A stretch of DNA of 64,000 bases from Microbacterium sp. SORGH_AS_0969 (lineage in GTDB: Bacteria; Actinomycetota; Actinomycetes; Actinomycetales; Microbacteriaceae): NCBI RefSeq assembly GCF_030818255.1, contig NZ_JAUTAG010000001.1:2170001-2234000 (forward strand), read 5' to 3'. This document shows positions 7,915 through 17,536 of this stretch, piece after piece. Made by a program: the position numbers and the translations under genes. Positions within the stretch are counted from its first letter, which is position 1. Each line of letters opens with the position of its first letter. The notes beneath the pieces were generated by a model. That model ran no database searches and had not been told where the DNA came from. It was given only the letters and a program-made list of their open reading frames with translations.

Positions 7915-9187
7915 CGAGTGCGTCCACGATGGGCCGGAACTTCACGCGCGTCTCGAGCAGCTCCGACTCCGGGATGCTGTCCGCGACGATCCCCGCCCCC
8001 GCGTAGGCGGTGATCGGCGCGGTCGGGGACGAGGGCTCGGCGCGATCGATCTGGGCGCACCGCAGCGCGATCGCCCACTCGCCGTCGCCCGAGGCGCCGA
8101 TCCAGCCGACGGCCCCGGCGTAGCGCCCACGGTCGAACGGCTCGAGGCGGCGGATCACGTCGATCGCCGCGTTCGTCGGCGTTCCCGCCACGGCCGCGGT
8201 GGGGTGCAGCACGCCCACGAGATCGAGCGACGACGCCGCCTCGCTGAGCACGCCCTCGACGTCGGTGGCGAGGTGCCACACGTTGGGCAGCTTGAGGGTG
8301 AAGGGCTGCTCGGCCGCCGCGAGCGCCGAGGTGTGCGGACGGAGCGCCGTGAGCACGCTCTGCACGGCGAACCGGTGCTCCTCCTGGTCTTTCGTGCTCT
8401 CGGAAAGAGCGAGGGATGCCGCGGCATCGGTGTCGGCGTCGGCTCCGCGGGCCACGGTCCCGGCGAGGACTCGCGCGGTCACCGTCCCGCCCGACACAGT
8501 CACGAGGGTCTCGGGACTCGCGCCGATCAGCCCGTCGACCGCGAAGACCCAGCAGTCCGGGTAGCCCTCGTGCAGCGACCGCACGAGACGGCGGAGGTCG
8601 GAGCCCGCCGGGATCGTGCCGGTGATGTCGCGCGCGAGGACGACCTTTCCCACCTCGCCGGCGTGGATCGCCTCGACGCCGAGGCGGACGGCATCCTGGT
8701 ACGCCTCAGCGGTCTGGCGGCCAGGGCCGAGGGTCGCCGACCAGTGCGGTCCAAACGGGGAGCGGGGCGGTAGCTCGGGTTCCGGCTCGTCCGGGGTGTC
8801 GTCGAACGCGAGACGCGTGACCCACGCGCGTCCGCTGTGGCGGCCGACGATCGTTCCGGGCACGCGCAGGACGCTCTCGCGCTCGGACCGGGGGTCGAAG
8901 ACGAACGATCCGAAAGCCACGAGTCCCGTGCCGGGGAGCTGTACGGGGTCGTCGACCTCGGCGGCCGCCGCGATCGCGCGCCACCGGTCGGCGACGCTCG
9001 CGTCGCCCGGACGTGCGCCCCGATAGCGCAGGGTGAGCAGGTCACCGAACGCGGCGAGGGACTCTCCGCGACGACTCCAGAAGAGCGGGTCGTAGGGGGT
9101 GGTGTACGCGAGCACATCGTCCATCGGGGGCAGCTCGCGCGTCACCACGCGCAGGCGCGGCACGGCGTCATCCGCGGGTTCGATCAC
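7910..9187 (-). CDS. menF: Isochorismate synthase
   Basis: Chorismate-utilising enzyme of 425 residues that converts chorismate to isochorismate, the entry step for menaquinone here. Its C-terminal catalytic domain shows VGKVVLARDI, ASPETLVTVSGG, HPTAAVAGTPTNAAIDVIR, YAGAVGWI and the Mg-binding YAGAGIVADSIPESEL followed by ETRVKF. It is the only menaquinone gene of the block on the minus strand. It is divergent from the DUF402 gene across a 183-bp gap. A siderophore isochorismate synthase is the alternative, but the location among men genes favours MenF. Confidence 0.9.
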   Translation of the reverse strand: MIEPADDAVPRLRVVTRELPPMDDVLAYTTPYDPLFWSRRGESLAAFGDLLTLRYRGARPGDASVADRWRAIAAAAEVDDPVQLPGTGLVAFGSFVFDPRSERESVLRVPGTIVGRHSGRAWVTRLAFDDTPDEPEPELPPRSPFGPHWSATLGPGRQTAEAYQDAVRLGVEAIHAGEVGKVVLARDITGTIPAGSDLRRLVRSLHEGYPDCWVFAVDGLIGASPETLVTVSGGTVTARVLAGTVARGADADTDAAASLALSESTKDQEEHRFAVQSVLTALRPHTSALAAAEQPFTLKLPNVWHLATDVEGVLSEAASSLDLVGVLHPTAAVAGTPTNAAIDVIRRLEPFDRGRYAGAVGWIGASGDGEWAIALRCAQIDRAEPSSPTAPITAYAGAGIVADSIPESELLETRVKFRPIVDALA

Positions 9188-9370
9188 GTTCTCGAGCGTA
9201 GACCCGCTCTCGGCGGGGCTCTCGGCAACCGTTCGCCGTCGACATAACGCCGTGCATCCGTGTCCGTGACCGTTTCGGGCATGCGTGTCGGTGCAGGTGC
9301 CCCCGGCGCGTCGGGCGCGCGGTGCCGCGGGATGCGCCAGGGTGCCGGTGGCCCGTTTTAGACTCGCGAC

Positions 9371-9934
9371 ATGTCCTCCCGTCCCGCTCCCGGCACGCGC
9401 CTGATGTTCCGCTGGCGCAAGTGGGACGGCTCACCCCACTGGGTGCAGGACAGCGTCTACCTCGGATCCGACGACTGGGGCGATTGGTTCGGCCAGCAGG
9501 TGGGCTGGCGCAGCGCGCGCCCCGGGGCCGAGTTCGTCTGCCGCCAGCCCAACGTCACGCTGGTTCCCGCGAGCGGCGACTGGGCCTTCACCCACAACGC
9601 CGCCCCGCACCCGGTGGCCGTGTACATCGACCTCGCGTGGGACATCCGGTGGAGCGACGACGGGGTGCCCGGCGGCATCGACATGGATCTCGACGTCGTC
9701 CGCCGCACCGACGGTCGCGGCACGTGGATCGACGATCGCGACGAGTGGGACGAGCACCGCGTGCAGTACGGCTACCCCGGCGACATCGTCGCGCACCTCG
9801 AGGCCACCGCCGTCGAACTCGAGCACCGTGTGCGCGAGGGCATCGCGCCGTTCTCCGACGCCGTGACCGGGCCGTGGCTCACGCGTCTGGCCGAGCTCGC
9901 AAGCCCCGAAGACCCGCCGCGCCCGCCCGCCTAG
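9371..9934 (+). CDS. DUF402 domain protein
   Basis: A 187-residue protein matching the DUF402/YgaC-type fold, which includes nucleoside tri/diphosphatases such as Ntdp. Visible features are the early RWRKWDGSPHW segment, a Trp-rich sheet, VYIDLAWDIRW, the acidic run GGIDMDLDVV and RVQYGYPGDIV. Those acidic residues are where family members bind metal. No partner is evident. menG begins 10 nt after its stop, so the two are likely one transcript. The enzymatic role is inferred from the family only. Confidence 0.75.
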   Translation: MSSRPAPGTRLMFRWRKWDGSPHWVQDSVYLGSDDWGDWFGQQVGWRSARPGAEFVCRQPNVTLVPASGDWAFTHNAAPHPVAVYIDLAWDIRWSDDGVPGGIDMDLDVVRRTDGRGTWIDDRDEWDEHRVQYGYPGDIVAHLEATAVELEHRVREGIAPFSDAVTGPWLTRLAELASPEDPPRPPA

Positions 9935-9943
9935 ACTCGACGG

Positions 9944-10660
9944 GTGAGCAGCGACCCCAACCGCGCCGACCTCGGCAAGGACCCGCAGCGTGTCAGCGGC
10001 ATGTTCGACCAGGTGGCCCCCGCCTACGACCGCACCAACACCGTGCTGAGCCTCGGCAACGACCGCTTCTGGCGCGCCGCGACACTCCGGGCCGTCGCCC
10101 CGAAGCGGGGCGAGCGCATCCTCGATCTCGCCGCGGGCACCGGGACCTCGTCGATGGCGTTCGTCCCCAGCGGTGCGCACGTCGTCGCGGCGGACTTCTC
10201 GAGAGGGATGATCGCCGAGGGACGCCGTCGCCACGGAAACGTGCCGAACCTCGAGTTCGTGCAGGCGGATGCCACCGACCTGCCGTTCCACGACGAGGAG
10301 TTCGACGCGGTCACGATGTCGTTCGGGCTGCGCAACGTCAATGATCCGCGGCGCGCTCTGCGCGAGCTGCTCCGGGTGACCCGTCCCGGTGGCCGGATCG
10401 TGGTGTGCGAGTTCTCGCACCCGCCGTCCCGCGCGTTCAACGGCCTCTACCGCCTCTACAACGACCGCGTCCTGCCGATCGCCGCACGCGCGGTCAGCTC
10501 GAACGCCGAGGCGTACGACTACCTCAACGAGTCCATTCGCGACTGGCCCGACCAGCCGACGCTCGCCAGCTGGATGCGCGACGCGGGCTGGGATGCCGTG
10601 GCCTACCGCAACCTGTCATTCGGCATCGTCGCTCTGCACCGCGGCATCCGCCCCGCCTGA
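9944..10660 (+). CDS. menG: Demethylmenaquinone methyltransferase
   Basis: SAM-dependent class I methyltransferase of 238 residues (UbiE/MenG family) that performs the last step, methylation of demethylmenaquinone. The signature [16 protein letters not shown] near residue 20 is typical of UbiE/MenG. Motif I is [12 protein letters not shown], and later come [24 protein letters not shown] and [14 protein letters not shown]. The start is GTG 9944. The polyprenyl synthase follows after a 109-bp gap. Confidence 0.93.
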   Translation: MSSDPNRADLGKDPQRVSGMFDQVAPAYDRTNTVLSLGNDRFWRAATLRAVAPKRGERILDLAAGTGTSSMAFVPSGAHVVAADFSRGMIAEGRRRHGNVPNLEFVQADATDLPFHDEEFDAVTMSFGLRNVNDPRRALRELLRVTRPGGRIVVCEFSHPPSRAFNGLYRLYNDRVLPIAARAVSSNAEAYDYLNESIRDWPDQPTLASWMRDAGWDAVAYRNLSFGIVALHRGIRPA

Positions 10661-10769
10661 TGCGTGCGGCGCGACCGACGCGTGCGCACACGACCTCGCT
10701 CCGCAGACAGCCTGTCAACCGTCGAGATAGCCGAGGGACGGCGCGAGCGCGCCAGGATAGGCTGAAACC

Positions 10770-11831
10770 GTGACCCCGAGACTGCCCGCGGCCAGCACCC
10801 GCCTGTCGGGCAAGCTGGGCCTGAGTGACCGCATCTTCGCCGGCCTGCGTTCGCGCACCCTGCTGTCGACCGTCGAGGCGGGTCTCGCGCGCGTCGAGGG
10901 CACGCTCGAAGAAGAGGTGCGAAGCGCCGATCGCCTCGCCGACGTCACCGCCCGGTACCTGTACGAGGCCGGTGGCAAGCGCGTCCGGCCGATGCTGGCG
11001 ATCCTCACGGCGCAACTCGGGCGCGGAACGACGCCCGAGGTCATCGAGGTCGCCACTGCTCTCGAGCTGACGCACCTCGGCTCGCTGTACCACGACGACG
11101 TCATGGACGGTGCCGACAAGCGCCGCGGGGTGCCGAGCGCCCAGACGGTGTGGGGCAACAACATCGCGATCCTCACCGGTGACCTGCTGTTCTCTCGCGC
11201 GAGCCAGCTCATGGCCCGGCGCGGCGAGCGGGCCATCCAGCTCCAGGCTGACACCTTCGAGCGGCTCGTGCTCGGGCAGATGCATGAGACCGTGGGCCCT
11301 GCGGAGGGCGACGAGCCCGTCGACTTCTACCTGAAGGTGCTTGCCGACAAGACCGGTTCGCTCATCGCCGCGGCCGCGCAGTGCGGCGTCATCTACTCCG
11401 GCGCCCCCGAAGAGTTCGAAGAGCCCATGGTGGTCTTCGGCGAGAAGGCGGGCGTCGCTTTCCAGCTTCTGGACGATGTGATCGACCTCTCGCCGGACGC
11501 GTCCGAAACGGGCAAGGTGCCCGGCACCGACCTGCGCGCGGGCGTGCCGACGATGCCGTACCTGCTGCTCGGGCACCGCTCCGACGCCGCGTCCGCCGAT
11601 CTGCGCACGCGCATCGACGAGGGGCAGGAGCGCATCGCGGCCGGCGCCGACCCGGCGATCCTCGACGCTCCGCTCGCCGAGCTGCGCGATCACGACACGA
11701 CGCACGAGACGCTCCGCCTCGCGCACCAATGGTCGCAAGAGGCGATCGACGCCCTCGTACCGCTGCCCGACGGTGCCGTGCGCGAGGCGCTGACGCGCTT
11801 CGCCCGCGCGGTCGCCGATCGTTCGGCCTGA
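10770..11831 (+). CDS. Polyprenyl diphosphate synthase
   Basis: Trans-isoprenyl diphosphate synthase of 353 residues that probably makes the long-chain side-chain donor used by MenA. Features are GGKRVRPML, the first aspartate-rich motif YHDDVMDGAD, and the second LLDDVIDLSPDASETGK followed by GTDLRAGVPT. Small residues ahead of the first Asp motif (THLGSLY) fit a long-chain (C35-C45) product, but chain length cannot be fixed by eye. The start is GTG 10770. It lies between menG and fprA. Confidence 0.9.
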   Translation: MTPRLPAASTRLSGKLGLSDRIFAGLRSRTLLSTVEAGLARVEGTLEEEVRSADRLADVTARYLYEAGGKRVRPMLAILTAQLGRGTTPEVIEVATALELTHLGSLYHDDVMDGADKRRGVPSAQTVWGNNIAILTGDLLFSRASQLMARRGERAIQLQADTFERLVLGQMHETVGPAEGDEPVDFYLKVLADKTGSLIAAAAQCGVIYSGAPEEFEEPMVVFGEKAGVAFQLLDDVIDLSPDASETGKVPGTDLRAGVPTMPYLLLGHRSDAASADLRTRIDEGQERIAAGADPAILDAPLAELRDHDTTHETLRLAHQWSQEAIDALVPLPDGAVREALTRFARAVADRSA

Positions 11832-11869
11832 CTTTTCCACCACCCCCCGATCCCGATCGAGAGGACCCC

Positions 11870-13243
11870 ATGACGAAGCTGCGCCTCGCCATCGTCGGAG
11901 CCGGCCCCGCCGGCATCTACGCCGCCGACATCCTGCTGAAAGCCGAGCGTCAGTTCGACGTCTCGATCGACCTGTTCGAGCAGCTTCCGGCACCCTACGG
12001 TCTGGTCCGTTACGGCGTGGCTCCCGACCACCCGCGCATCAAGGGCGTCATCACGGCGCTGCGCGAGGTGCTCGACCGCGGTGACATCCGCATCTTCGGC
12101 AACGTCCGCTTCGGCGAGGACATCACTCTCGACGACCTCAAGCAGCACTACAACGCGGTGATCTTCTCGACCGGCGCGATCCGCGACGCCGACCTGGACA
12201 TCCCGGGCATCGACGCGCACGGCTCGTACGGCGCGGCCGACTTCGTCAGCTGGTTCGACGGTCACCCCGACGTGCCGCGCGAGTGGCCGCTCGAGGCCGA
12301 GTCGGTCGCCGTCATCGGCAACGGCAACGTCGCCCTCGACATCACGCGCATGCTCGCCAAGCACGCCGACGACCTGCTGCCCACCGAGGTTCCCGACAAC
12401 GTGTACCAGGGGCTGAAGGCCTCGCCCGTCACCGACGTCCACGTCTTCGGCCGCCGCGGTCCCGCGCAGGTGAAGTTCACCCCGCTCGAGCTCCGTGAGC
12501 TCGGCGAGCTGCGCGACGTCGACATGGTCGTCTACGACGAGGACTTCGACTACGACGAGGCCTCGCTCGCCGCGATCCAGACGAACAAGCAGGTCAAGGT
12601 CATCGACCGTGTGCTGCAGGAGTGGCGTACCCGTCCGGGCGTGAACAACGCCGGGGGAGAGGCATCCCGTCGCCTGCACCTGCACTTCTGGGCCAAGCCC
12701 GTCGAGGTCGTGAAGGATGCCGAGGGCCGCGTCGCCGCATTCCGGTACGAGCGCACGAGGCCCGACGCCGAGGGCGGCGTCGTCGGCACCGGCGAGATCC
12801 GCGAAGTGCCGATCCAGGCGATCTACCGCGCGGTCGGCTACTTCGGTTCTCCGCTGAAGGACATCCCGTTCGACGAGCGCCACGGCGTGATCCCCAACCA
12901 CGAGGGCCAGGTGCTGTCGGCCGAGTCGAACGAGCGCATCCCCGGCGTCTACGCGACGGGCTGGATCAAGCGCGGCCCCGTCGGCCTCATCGGACACACG
13001 AAGTCGGATGCCATGGAGACGGTGCGCCACGTCATCAACGACCAGAGCGAGTGGTGGCGTCCCGCGCACCCCGAGGAAGAGGCGATCCCCGCCCTGCTCG
13101 AGGAGCGCGGCGTCCGGTGGACCGACCTCGACGGCTGGCACCGCCTCGACGAGCATGAGATCGCCCTCGGCGCGCCGCACGAGCGCGCCCGCATCAAGGT
13201 CGTTCCGCGCGACGAGATGATCGCGATCTCGCGCGGCGAGTAA
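11870..13243 (+). CDS. fprA: Ferredoxin/adrenodoxin-type NADP+ reductase
   Basis: A 457-residue FAD enzyme of the adrenodoxin-reductase type that passes electrons between NADPH and a ferredoxin. The FAD motif GAGPAGIYAADIL lies at residues 9-21, followed by APYGLVRYGVAPDHPRIK, the NADP Rossmann motif VIGNGNVALDITRML and the C-terminal FAD contact YATGWIKRGPVGLIGHTK. The ATG at 11870 follows a GAGAGGAC ribosome site. It ends the menaquinone-linked plus-strand block and is followed by a strong hairpin. Confidence 0.92.
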   Translation: MTKLRLAIVGAGPAGIYAADILLKAERQFDVSIDLFEQLPAPYGLVRYGVAPDHPRIKGVITALREVLDRGDIRIFGNVRFGEDITLDDLKQHYNAVIFSTGAIRDADLDIPGIDAHGSYGAADFVSWFDGHPDVPREWPLEAESVAVIGNGNVALDITRMLAKHADDLLPTEVPDNVYQGLKASPVTDVHVFGRRGPAQVKFTPLELRELGELRDVDMVVYDEDFDYDEASLAAIQTNKQVKVIDRVLQEWRTRPGVNNAGGEASRRLHLHFWAKPVEVVKDAEGRVAAFRYERTRPDAEGGVVGTGEIREVPIQAIYRAVGYFGSPLKDIPFDERHGVIPNHEGQVLSAESNERIPGVYATGWIKRGPVGLIGHTKSDAMETVRHVINDQSEWWRPAHPEEEAIPALLEERGVRWTDLDGWHRLDEHEIALGAPHERARIKVVPRDEMIAISRGE

Positions 13244-13260
13244 CCCGCGTTCTCGAAGAG

Positions 13261-13286
13261 CCGCCCCGTCTCCGGACGGGGCGGTT
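13261..13286 (+). terminator. Rho-independent-type terminator after fprA
   Basis: A perfect 10-bp stem, CCGCCCCGTC at 13261-13270 with GACGGGGCGG at 13275-13284, around loop TCCG. It starts 17 bases after the fprA stop and is followed by TTCGTCGTTC. Confidence 0.75.
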
Positions 13287-13608
13287 CGTCGTTCGCGCGC
13301 GCGTGCCGCGCCACAGGGTGAAATCCCCAGGATGCAGGTATAGCTCCCCTCCGTGATGGGTGTTCGCACCCCGTCAGCCCCGGTAGCGTGGCGCCGGCGA
13401 CGTACGTTCATCCACCGAACGGAACTCGCAATCTCGGTCGATGCACCTGCTGGTCGATGGCGCCGGAACGTTGCCCCGAACGTGCGGAGCGGCGCGTCGA
13501 TGAAAACAAAGACGCCCTCCCGGAAGAGGGCGTCGGGCAGCGATCGTGACAATCAACCGCTGCTGTGGTGTCCGCCCAGTTTATCACCGCAGGGAAGTGG
13601 AGGGGAGT
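13287..13608. other. Intergenic region without a convincing gene
   Basis: About 320 bases between fprA and the NYN gene. Short frames on both strands lack ribosome sites and family-like sequence. The only clear structure is the hairpin at 13511-13534; the plus-strand promoter for the NYN gene should lie to its right. Confidence 0.5.
13511..13534 (-). terminator. Hairpin with minus-strand T-rich tail
   Basis: GACGCCCTC at 13511-13519 pairs perfectly with GAGGGCGTC at 13526-13534. Read on the minus strand the stem is followed by TTTGTTTTC, the form of an intrinsic terminator. No minus-strand gene lies just upstream of it, so it may stop antisense transcription from the NYN gene or be left over from a lost gene. 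Confidence 0.55.
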
Positions 13609-14322
13609 GTGGAAGCCGCAGAAGCAGAACGTCTCATCGTCTACATCGATGGCTTCAACCTGTATCACGGCCTGCACGACGCGGCTGGTAACCGGCTGCT
13701 GTGGCTCGACATCGTCAAGCTCGCGACAACTCTGCGGCCGCGGTCAGCTCTCGTTCAGGTCACGTACTTCACCGCCATCGTCCTGAACGAACCCGATGCG
13801 CAGGCTCGCCAGGATCGGTACCTCGCCGCGCTCCGCAGCTTGCACCCGAGCCGATTGACCGTGATCAAAGGCCAGTTTCAGGAGAAGTCTCGGACCTGTC
13901 GATCGTGCGGGGCGACATGGACCAGCTACGAAGAGAAACAGACGCATGTGAACATCGCTGTACACCTCGTCGCCGACGTCGCCGCGAACAGGGCCGAATC
14001 GTTCATGCTCATGACCGCCGACACCGATATCATCCCCGCCGTGAAAATGGCCTGGGGCGCGAATCCCAACGCACACATCTTCGCTCACTTCCCTCCTCAT
14101 CGTGGTTCAGACGCCATGCGTCGTCTGATGCCCGCATCGCGACGCACCACCCTTGCCCGCGTGGAGAAGTGCCTGCTCCCTGCGGTCGTGAAGTCTCAGG
14201 ACGGCGCAACCTTCCGGCGGCCCGAGAAATGGGACCCTTTGCCCGCCTCCGATGTCGTTGCTCCTCCGGCTGCGGCTGGTGAGCACGTGTGTTCATCGCC
14301 TCCACGGCAGCCCGGTAGCTGA
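13609..14322 (+). CDS. NYN/LabA-type PIN-like nuclease domain protein
   Basis: A 237-residue protein of the NYN (DUF88) family, a PIN-like fold generally linked to RNA cleavage. The first acidic site is IVYIDGFNLYHGL (Asp about residue 13), a later acidic cluster is LMTADTDIIPAV, and Glu/Lys residues lie in YEEKQTHVNIAVHL between them. CRSCGATW with a single CxxC is inserted ahead of the middle motif. The GTG at 13609 has a GGAGGGG ribosome site; an in-frame ATG at 13546 lacks one. No operon partner is visible, so it is an orphan gene of unknown target. Confidence 0.82.
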   Translation: MEAAEAERLIVYIDGFNLYHGLHDAAGNRLLWLDIVKLATTLRPRSALVQVTYFTAIVLNEPDAQARQDRYLAALRSLHPSRLTVIKGQFQEKSRTCRSCGATWTSYEEKQTHVNIAVHLVADVAANRAESFMLMTADTDIIPAVKMAWGANPNAHIFAHFPPHRGSDAMRRLMPASRRTTLARVEKCLLPAVVKSQDGATFRRPEKWDPLPASDVVAPPAAAGEHVCSSPPRQPGS

Positions 14323-14443
14323 GGTCGCGCGAGTACCATCCCCCGATCGGCGGGGGCAACCCTCGTGCCCGGATCCGCCCCGCATCGACAGGATGGACGC
14401 ACGACGCCGGGCACCGACGCCCGCACCGAGGCGAGGGGGCCGG

Positions 14444-15709
14444 ATGCGAACAACGAAACGGATCGTGGCCGGGGCGTCCGCGGTGGTCCTCGCCGGCACA
14501 CTCGGCGCCTGTTCCGCGGGCGACGGGGTGCCGACCCTCACCTGGTACATCAACCCCGACGACGGCGGTCAGGCTGAGATCGCGGCATCCTGCACCGAAG
14601 CCGCCGACGGCGCGTATCGCATCGAGACCTCGCTGCTGCCGCGCGATGCCGCCTCGCAGCGGGAACAGCTCGCCCGGCGTCTCGCCGCGAGCGACCGCTC
14701 GCTCGACATCATGAGCCTCGACCCGCCGTTCATCCCCGAGCTCGCCGAGCCCGGATTCCTCGCTCCCGTCCCCGATGAGCTGCAGGACACCGACGGAATC
14801 GTCGAGGGCGCGGTGCAGTCGGCCAGCTGGAACGGGGAGCTCGTGACGGTGCCGTTCTGGGCCAACACGCAGCTGCTCTGGTACCGCAAGTCGGTCGCCG
14901 AAGCCGCCGGTCTCGACATGACGCAGCCGGTCACGTGGGACCAGATCATGCAGGCCGCGGAAGACCAGAACAAGCAGCTCGGCGTCCAGGGCGCACTCGC
15001 CGAGTCGCTCACGGTCTGGATCAACGCCCTCGTCGCCTCGGGCGGCGGCAAGATCCTCGAGGATCCCGAGGCGAAGCCCGACGAGATGCAGCTGGGCCTC
15101 GAGTCCGACGCGGGCAAGAAGGCGGCCGAGATCATCGGGCGTATCGGATCGTCGAACCTCGGCGGCCCGGGACTGCCGACGGCCGACGAGAACGCGAGCA
15201 TGAACCTCTTCCAGGGCGACAACGGATCGTTCATGGTCAACTGGCCGTTCGTCTACCCGGCCATGCAGGGCGCGGCCCCCGAGGTCGTGGAGGACCTCGG
15301 CTGGGCGGTCTACCCCCGAGTGGATGCCGGGACCCCGGCCGCTCCTCCCGTCGGAGGGATCAACCTCGGCGTCGGGGCGTACAGCGAGCACACCGATCTC
15401 GCCTGGCAGGCCGTGAAGTGCATCGTCAGCCCCGAGAACCAGGCGCGGTACTTCGTCACCAACGGCAACCCGCCCTCCAACCTCGCCGCGTACGACGACG
15501 CCGAGGTGAACGAGAAGTTCCCGATGGCATCCACGATCGCGGAGTCCCTGCAGCTGGGGGCGCCCCGACCGCAGACGCCGTACTACAACGAGATCTCCAT
15601 CGGACTGCAGCGCACGTGGCATCCGCCGAACGCCGTCACCCCCGATACGACGCCGCAGACCTCGACCGACTTCATCCTCGCGGTGCTCAGAGGGGAGCGA
15701 CTGCTGTGA
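14444..15709 (+). CDS. ABC transporter substrate-binding lipoprotein
   Basis: A 421-residue family-1 extracellular solute-binding protein. The signal peptide ends in the lipobox LAGTLGAC (about residues 16-23), so it should be lipid-anchored outside the membrane. SDRSLDIMSLDPPFIPELAE and PVTWDQIMQAAE are typical of sugar-binding proteins. The ATG at 14444 is chosen because it begins a proper signal peptide; the open frame runs further upstream. Its stop overlaps the permease start (GTGA). The substrate is probably an oligosaccharide, but this is inferred from family resemblance only. Confidence 0.88.
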   Translation: MRTTKRIVAGASAVVLAGTLGACSAGDGVPTLTWYINPDDGGQAEIAASCTEAADGAYRIETSLLPRDAASQREQLARRLAASDRSLDIMSLDPPFIPELAEPGFLAPVPDELQDTDGIVEGAVQSASWNGELVTVPFWANTQLLWYRKSVAEAAGLDMTQPVTWDQIMQAAEDQNKQLGVQGALAESLTVWINALVASGGGKILEDPEAKPDEMQLGLESDAGKKAAEIIGRIGSSNLGGPGLPTADENASMNLFQGDNGSFMVNWPFVYPAMQGAAPEVVEDLGWAVYPRVDAGTPAAPPVGGINLGVGAYSEHTDLAWQAVKCIVSPENQARYFVTNGNPPSNLAAYDDAEVNEKFPMASTIAESLQLGAPRPQTPYYNEISIGLQRTWHPPNAVTPDTTPQTSTDFILAVLRGERLL

Positions 15710-16677
15710 CTGCTGAGATCGCTGCGGCCGGCAAGATCCGGGCCGACAAGGAACCGGGCGCGAAGCCCAAGAAGCGTCGCTCCGACCGTGCCCGGGCGGA
15801 GGCCCGCCTGGGCTGGATGCTCGCCGGCCCCGCTTTCGGCATCATGCTCCTGGTCACGCTGTACCCGATCGTGCAGGCTCTGTGGGACTCCCTCTTCAGC
15901 CTGCGACTGACGGCACCGGACGACCGGGAGTTCATCTGGTTCCGCAACTACCAGGTCATCCTCGGCGACCCGGCTTTCTGGCAATCCATGGGCGTGACGC
16001 TCTTCATCACCGTCGTCACCGTACTACTCGAGCTGATCATCGGTTTCGGTTTCGCGCTCGTGATGCACCGGGCGATCAAGAAGCTCCGCGGCTTCGCCCG
16101 CACGGCGATCCTCGTGCCCTACGGCATCATCACCGTCGTCTCGGCCTTCGCGTTCTTCTACGCCTTCGACATCAACTCCGGCGGGTACGTCAACAGCTGG
16201 CTGTCGTGGATCCCCGGGTTCGACGAGAACCTCAACTGGTTCGCTTACCAAGGCACCTCGCTCACGGTCATCATCCTCAGCGAGGTCTGGAAGACCACGC
16301 CCTTCATCTCGCTGCTACTGCTCTCCGGTCTCGCTCAGGTGCCCGGCGACCTTGAGGAAGCCGCGAAAGTCGACGGGGCGACCGGGTGGGAGGTGCTCCG
16401 CCGCGTCATCCTGCCGAACATGAAGGCCGCGATCATGGTCGCGGTGCTCTTCCGCACGCTCGAGGCGTTCCGCATCTTCGACAACATCTTCATCATGACC
16501 GCAGGGGCCAACGACACCGAAGCGCTGTCGCTGCTGGCCTACAACACCTCGATCGGACGCCTCGAGATCGGTCTCGGCTCCGCGATCTCGGTGCTGCTGT
16601 TCCTCAGCGTCCTCATCATCGCCGGCATCTTCATCAAGGGCTTCAAAGTGGATCTGTCTGCGGGGAGGAACTCCTGA
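15706..16677 (+). CDS. Carbohydrate ABC transporter permease (MalF type)
   Basis: A 323-residue inner-membrane subunit with about six helices after a basic cytoplasmic N-terminus. The permease EAA loop reads EEAAKVDGATGWEVLRRV and docks with the ATPase. The GTG start at 15706 overlaps the binding-protein stop, and its own stop overlaps the next start (TGATG), so the genes are translationally coupled. Confidence 0.9.
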   Translation: MTAEIAAAGKIRADKEPGAKPKKRRSDRARAEARLGWMLAGPAFGIMLLVTLYPIVQALWDSLFSLRLTAPDDREFIWFRNYQVILGDPAFWQSMGVTLFITVVTVLLELIIGFGFALVMHRAIKKLRGFARTAILVPYGIITVVSAFAFFYAFDINSGGYVNSWLSWIPGFDENLNWFAYQGTSLTVIILSEVWKTTPFISLLLLSGLAQVPGDLEEAAKVDGATGWEVLRRVILPNMKAAIMVAVLFRTLEAFRIFDNIFIMTAGANDTEALSLLAYNTSIGRLEIGLGSAISVLLFLSVLIIAGIFIKGFKVDLSAGRNS

Positions 16678-17525
16678 TGCGTGCAATGACCTGGCCCCAG
16701 CGGATCATGTGGCTCGTGATTATCGCGGTCGTGCTGGTGTGGTCGCTCTTCCCGGTCTTCTCGATCCTGATGACGTCGTTCAAGACGCAGGCGGGCCTCT
16801 TCTCCGGAACGCTGCTGCCCACCGAATGGACGCTCGACAACTACGCCACGATCCTCGCTCCGGGCGGTAGCGCGCCGGACCTCTTCCTCCCGGCGCTGCG
16901 CAACTCGATCGGCATCTCGCTCATCGCGACGTTCGTCGCCGTGGTGCTGGCGACGCTGTGCGCTTACGCGATCGCCCGGCTCGACTTCCCCGGCAAGCGC
17001 ATCATCCTCACCACGGCGCTCGCGGTGTCGGTCTTCCCGATCGTGTCGATCGTCACTCCGCTGTTCAACCTGTGGCGTGTGGTCGGCCTGTACGACACGT
17101 GGCTCGGCCTGATCATCCCGTACCTGTCGCTCACGCTGCCGATCTCGATCTGGACGCTCGCGGCCTTCTTCCGCCAGATCCCGTGGGAGCTCGAGCAAGC
17201 CGCCCAGGTCGACGGGGCGACCCCGTTCGAGGCGTTCCGCAAGACCGTCGTGCCGCTCGCTGCACCGGGGGTGTTCACCACCGCGATCATCGCGTTCTTC
17301 ATCGCGTGGAACGACTTCGTCTACGGCATCTCGTTGACGTCGACGGATGCCGCCCGCCCGGTGCCGGCGGCCCTGTCGTTCTTCACCGGGGCTTCGCAGT
17401 TCGAGGAACCCACGGGCGCGATCTCGGCGGCGGCCATCGTCGTCACCATCCCCATCGTCATCGTCGTCGTGATCTTCCAGCGCCGGATCGTGTCCGGTCT
17501 CACGCAGGGCGCCGTCAAAGGCTAA
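16677..17525 (+). CDS. Carbohydrate ABC transporter permease (MalG type)
   Basis: A 282-residue second permease with six predicted helices. Its EAA loop is [19 protein letters not shown], followed by the usual AWNDFVYG near the end. It pairs with the preceding permease to form the channel. ATG 16677 shares a base with the previous stop. Confidence 0.9.
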   Translation: MRAMTWPQRIMWLVIIAVVLVWSLFPVFSILMTSFKTQAGLFSGTLLPTEWTLDNYATILAPGGSAPDLFLPALRNSIGISLIATFVAVVLATLCAYAIARLDFPGKRIILTTALAVSVFPIVSIVTPLFNLWRVVGLYDTWLGLIIPYLSLTLPISIWTLAAFFRQIPWELEQAAQVDGATPFEAFRKTVVPLAAPGVFTTAIIAFFIAWNDFVYGISLTSTDAARPVPAALSFFTGASQFEEPTGAISAAAIVVTIPIVIVVVIFQRRIVSGLTQGAVKG

Positions 17526-17536
17526 GGAGCGAGTCC

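Noticed and set aside
11690..13552. 620-codon minus-strand frame opposite fprA
   Set aside because: Low-complexity Arg/Asp-rich translation typical of an antisense frame; fprA is unambiguous.
14252..14443. Upstream extension of the solute-binding protein frame
   Set aside because: It overlaps the end of the NYN gene, and a proper signal peptide with lipobox begins at 14444.
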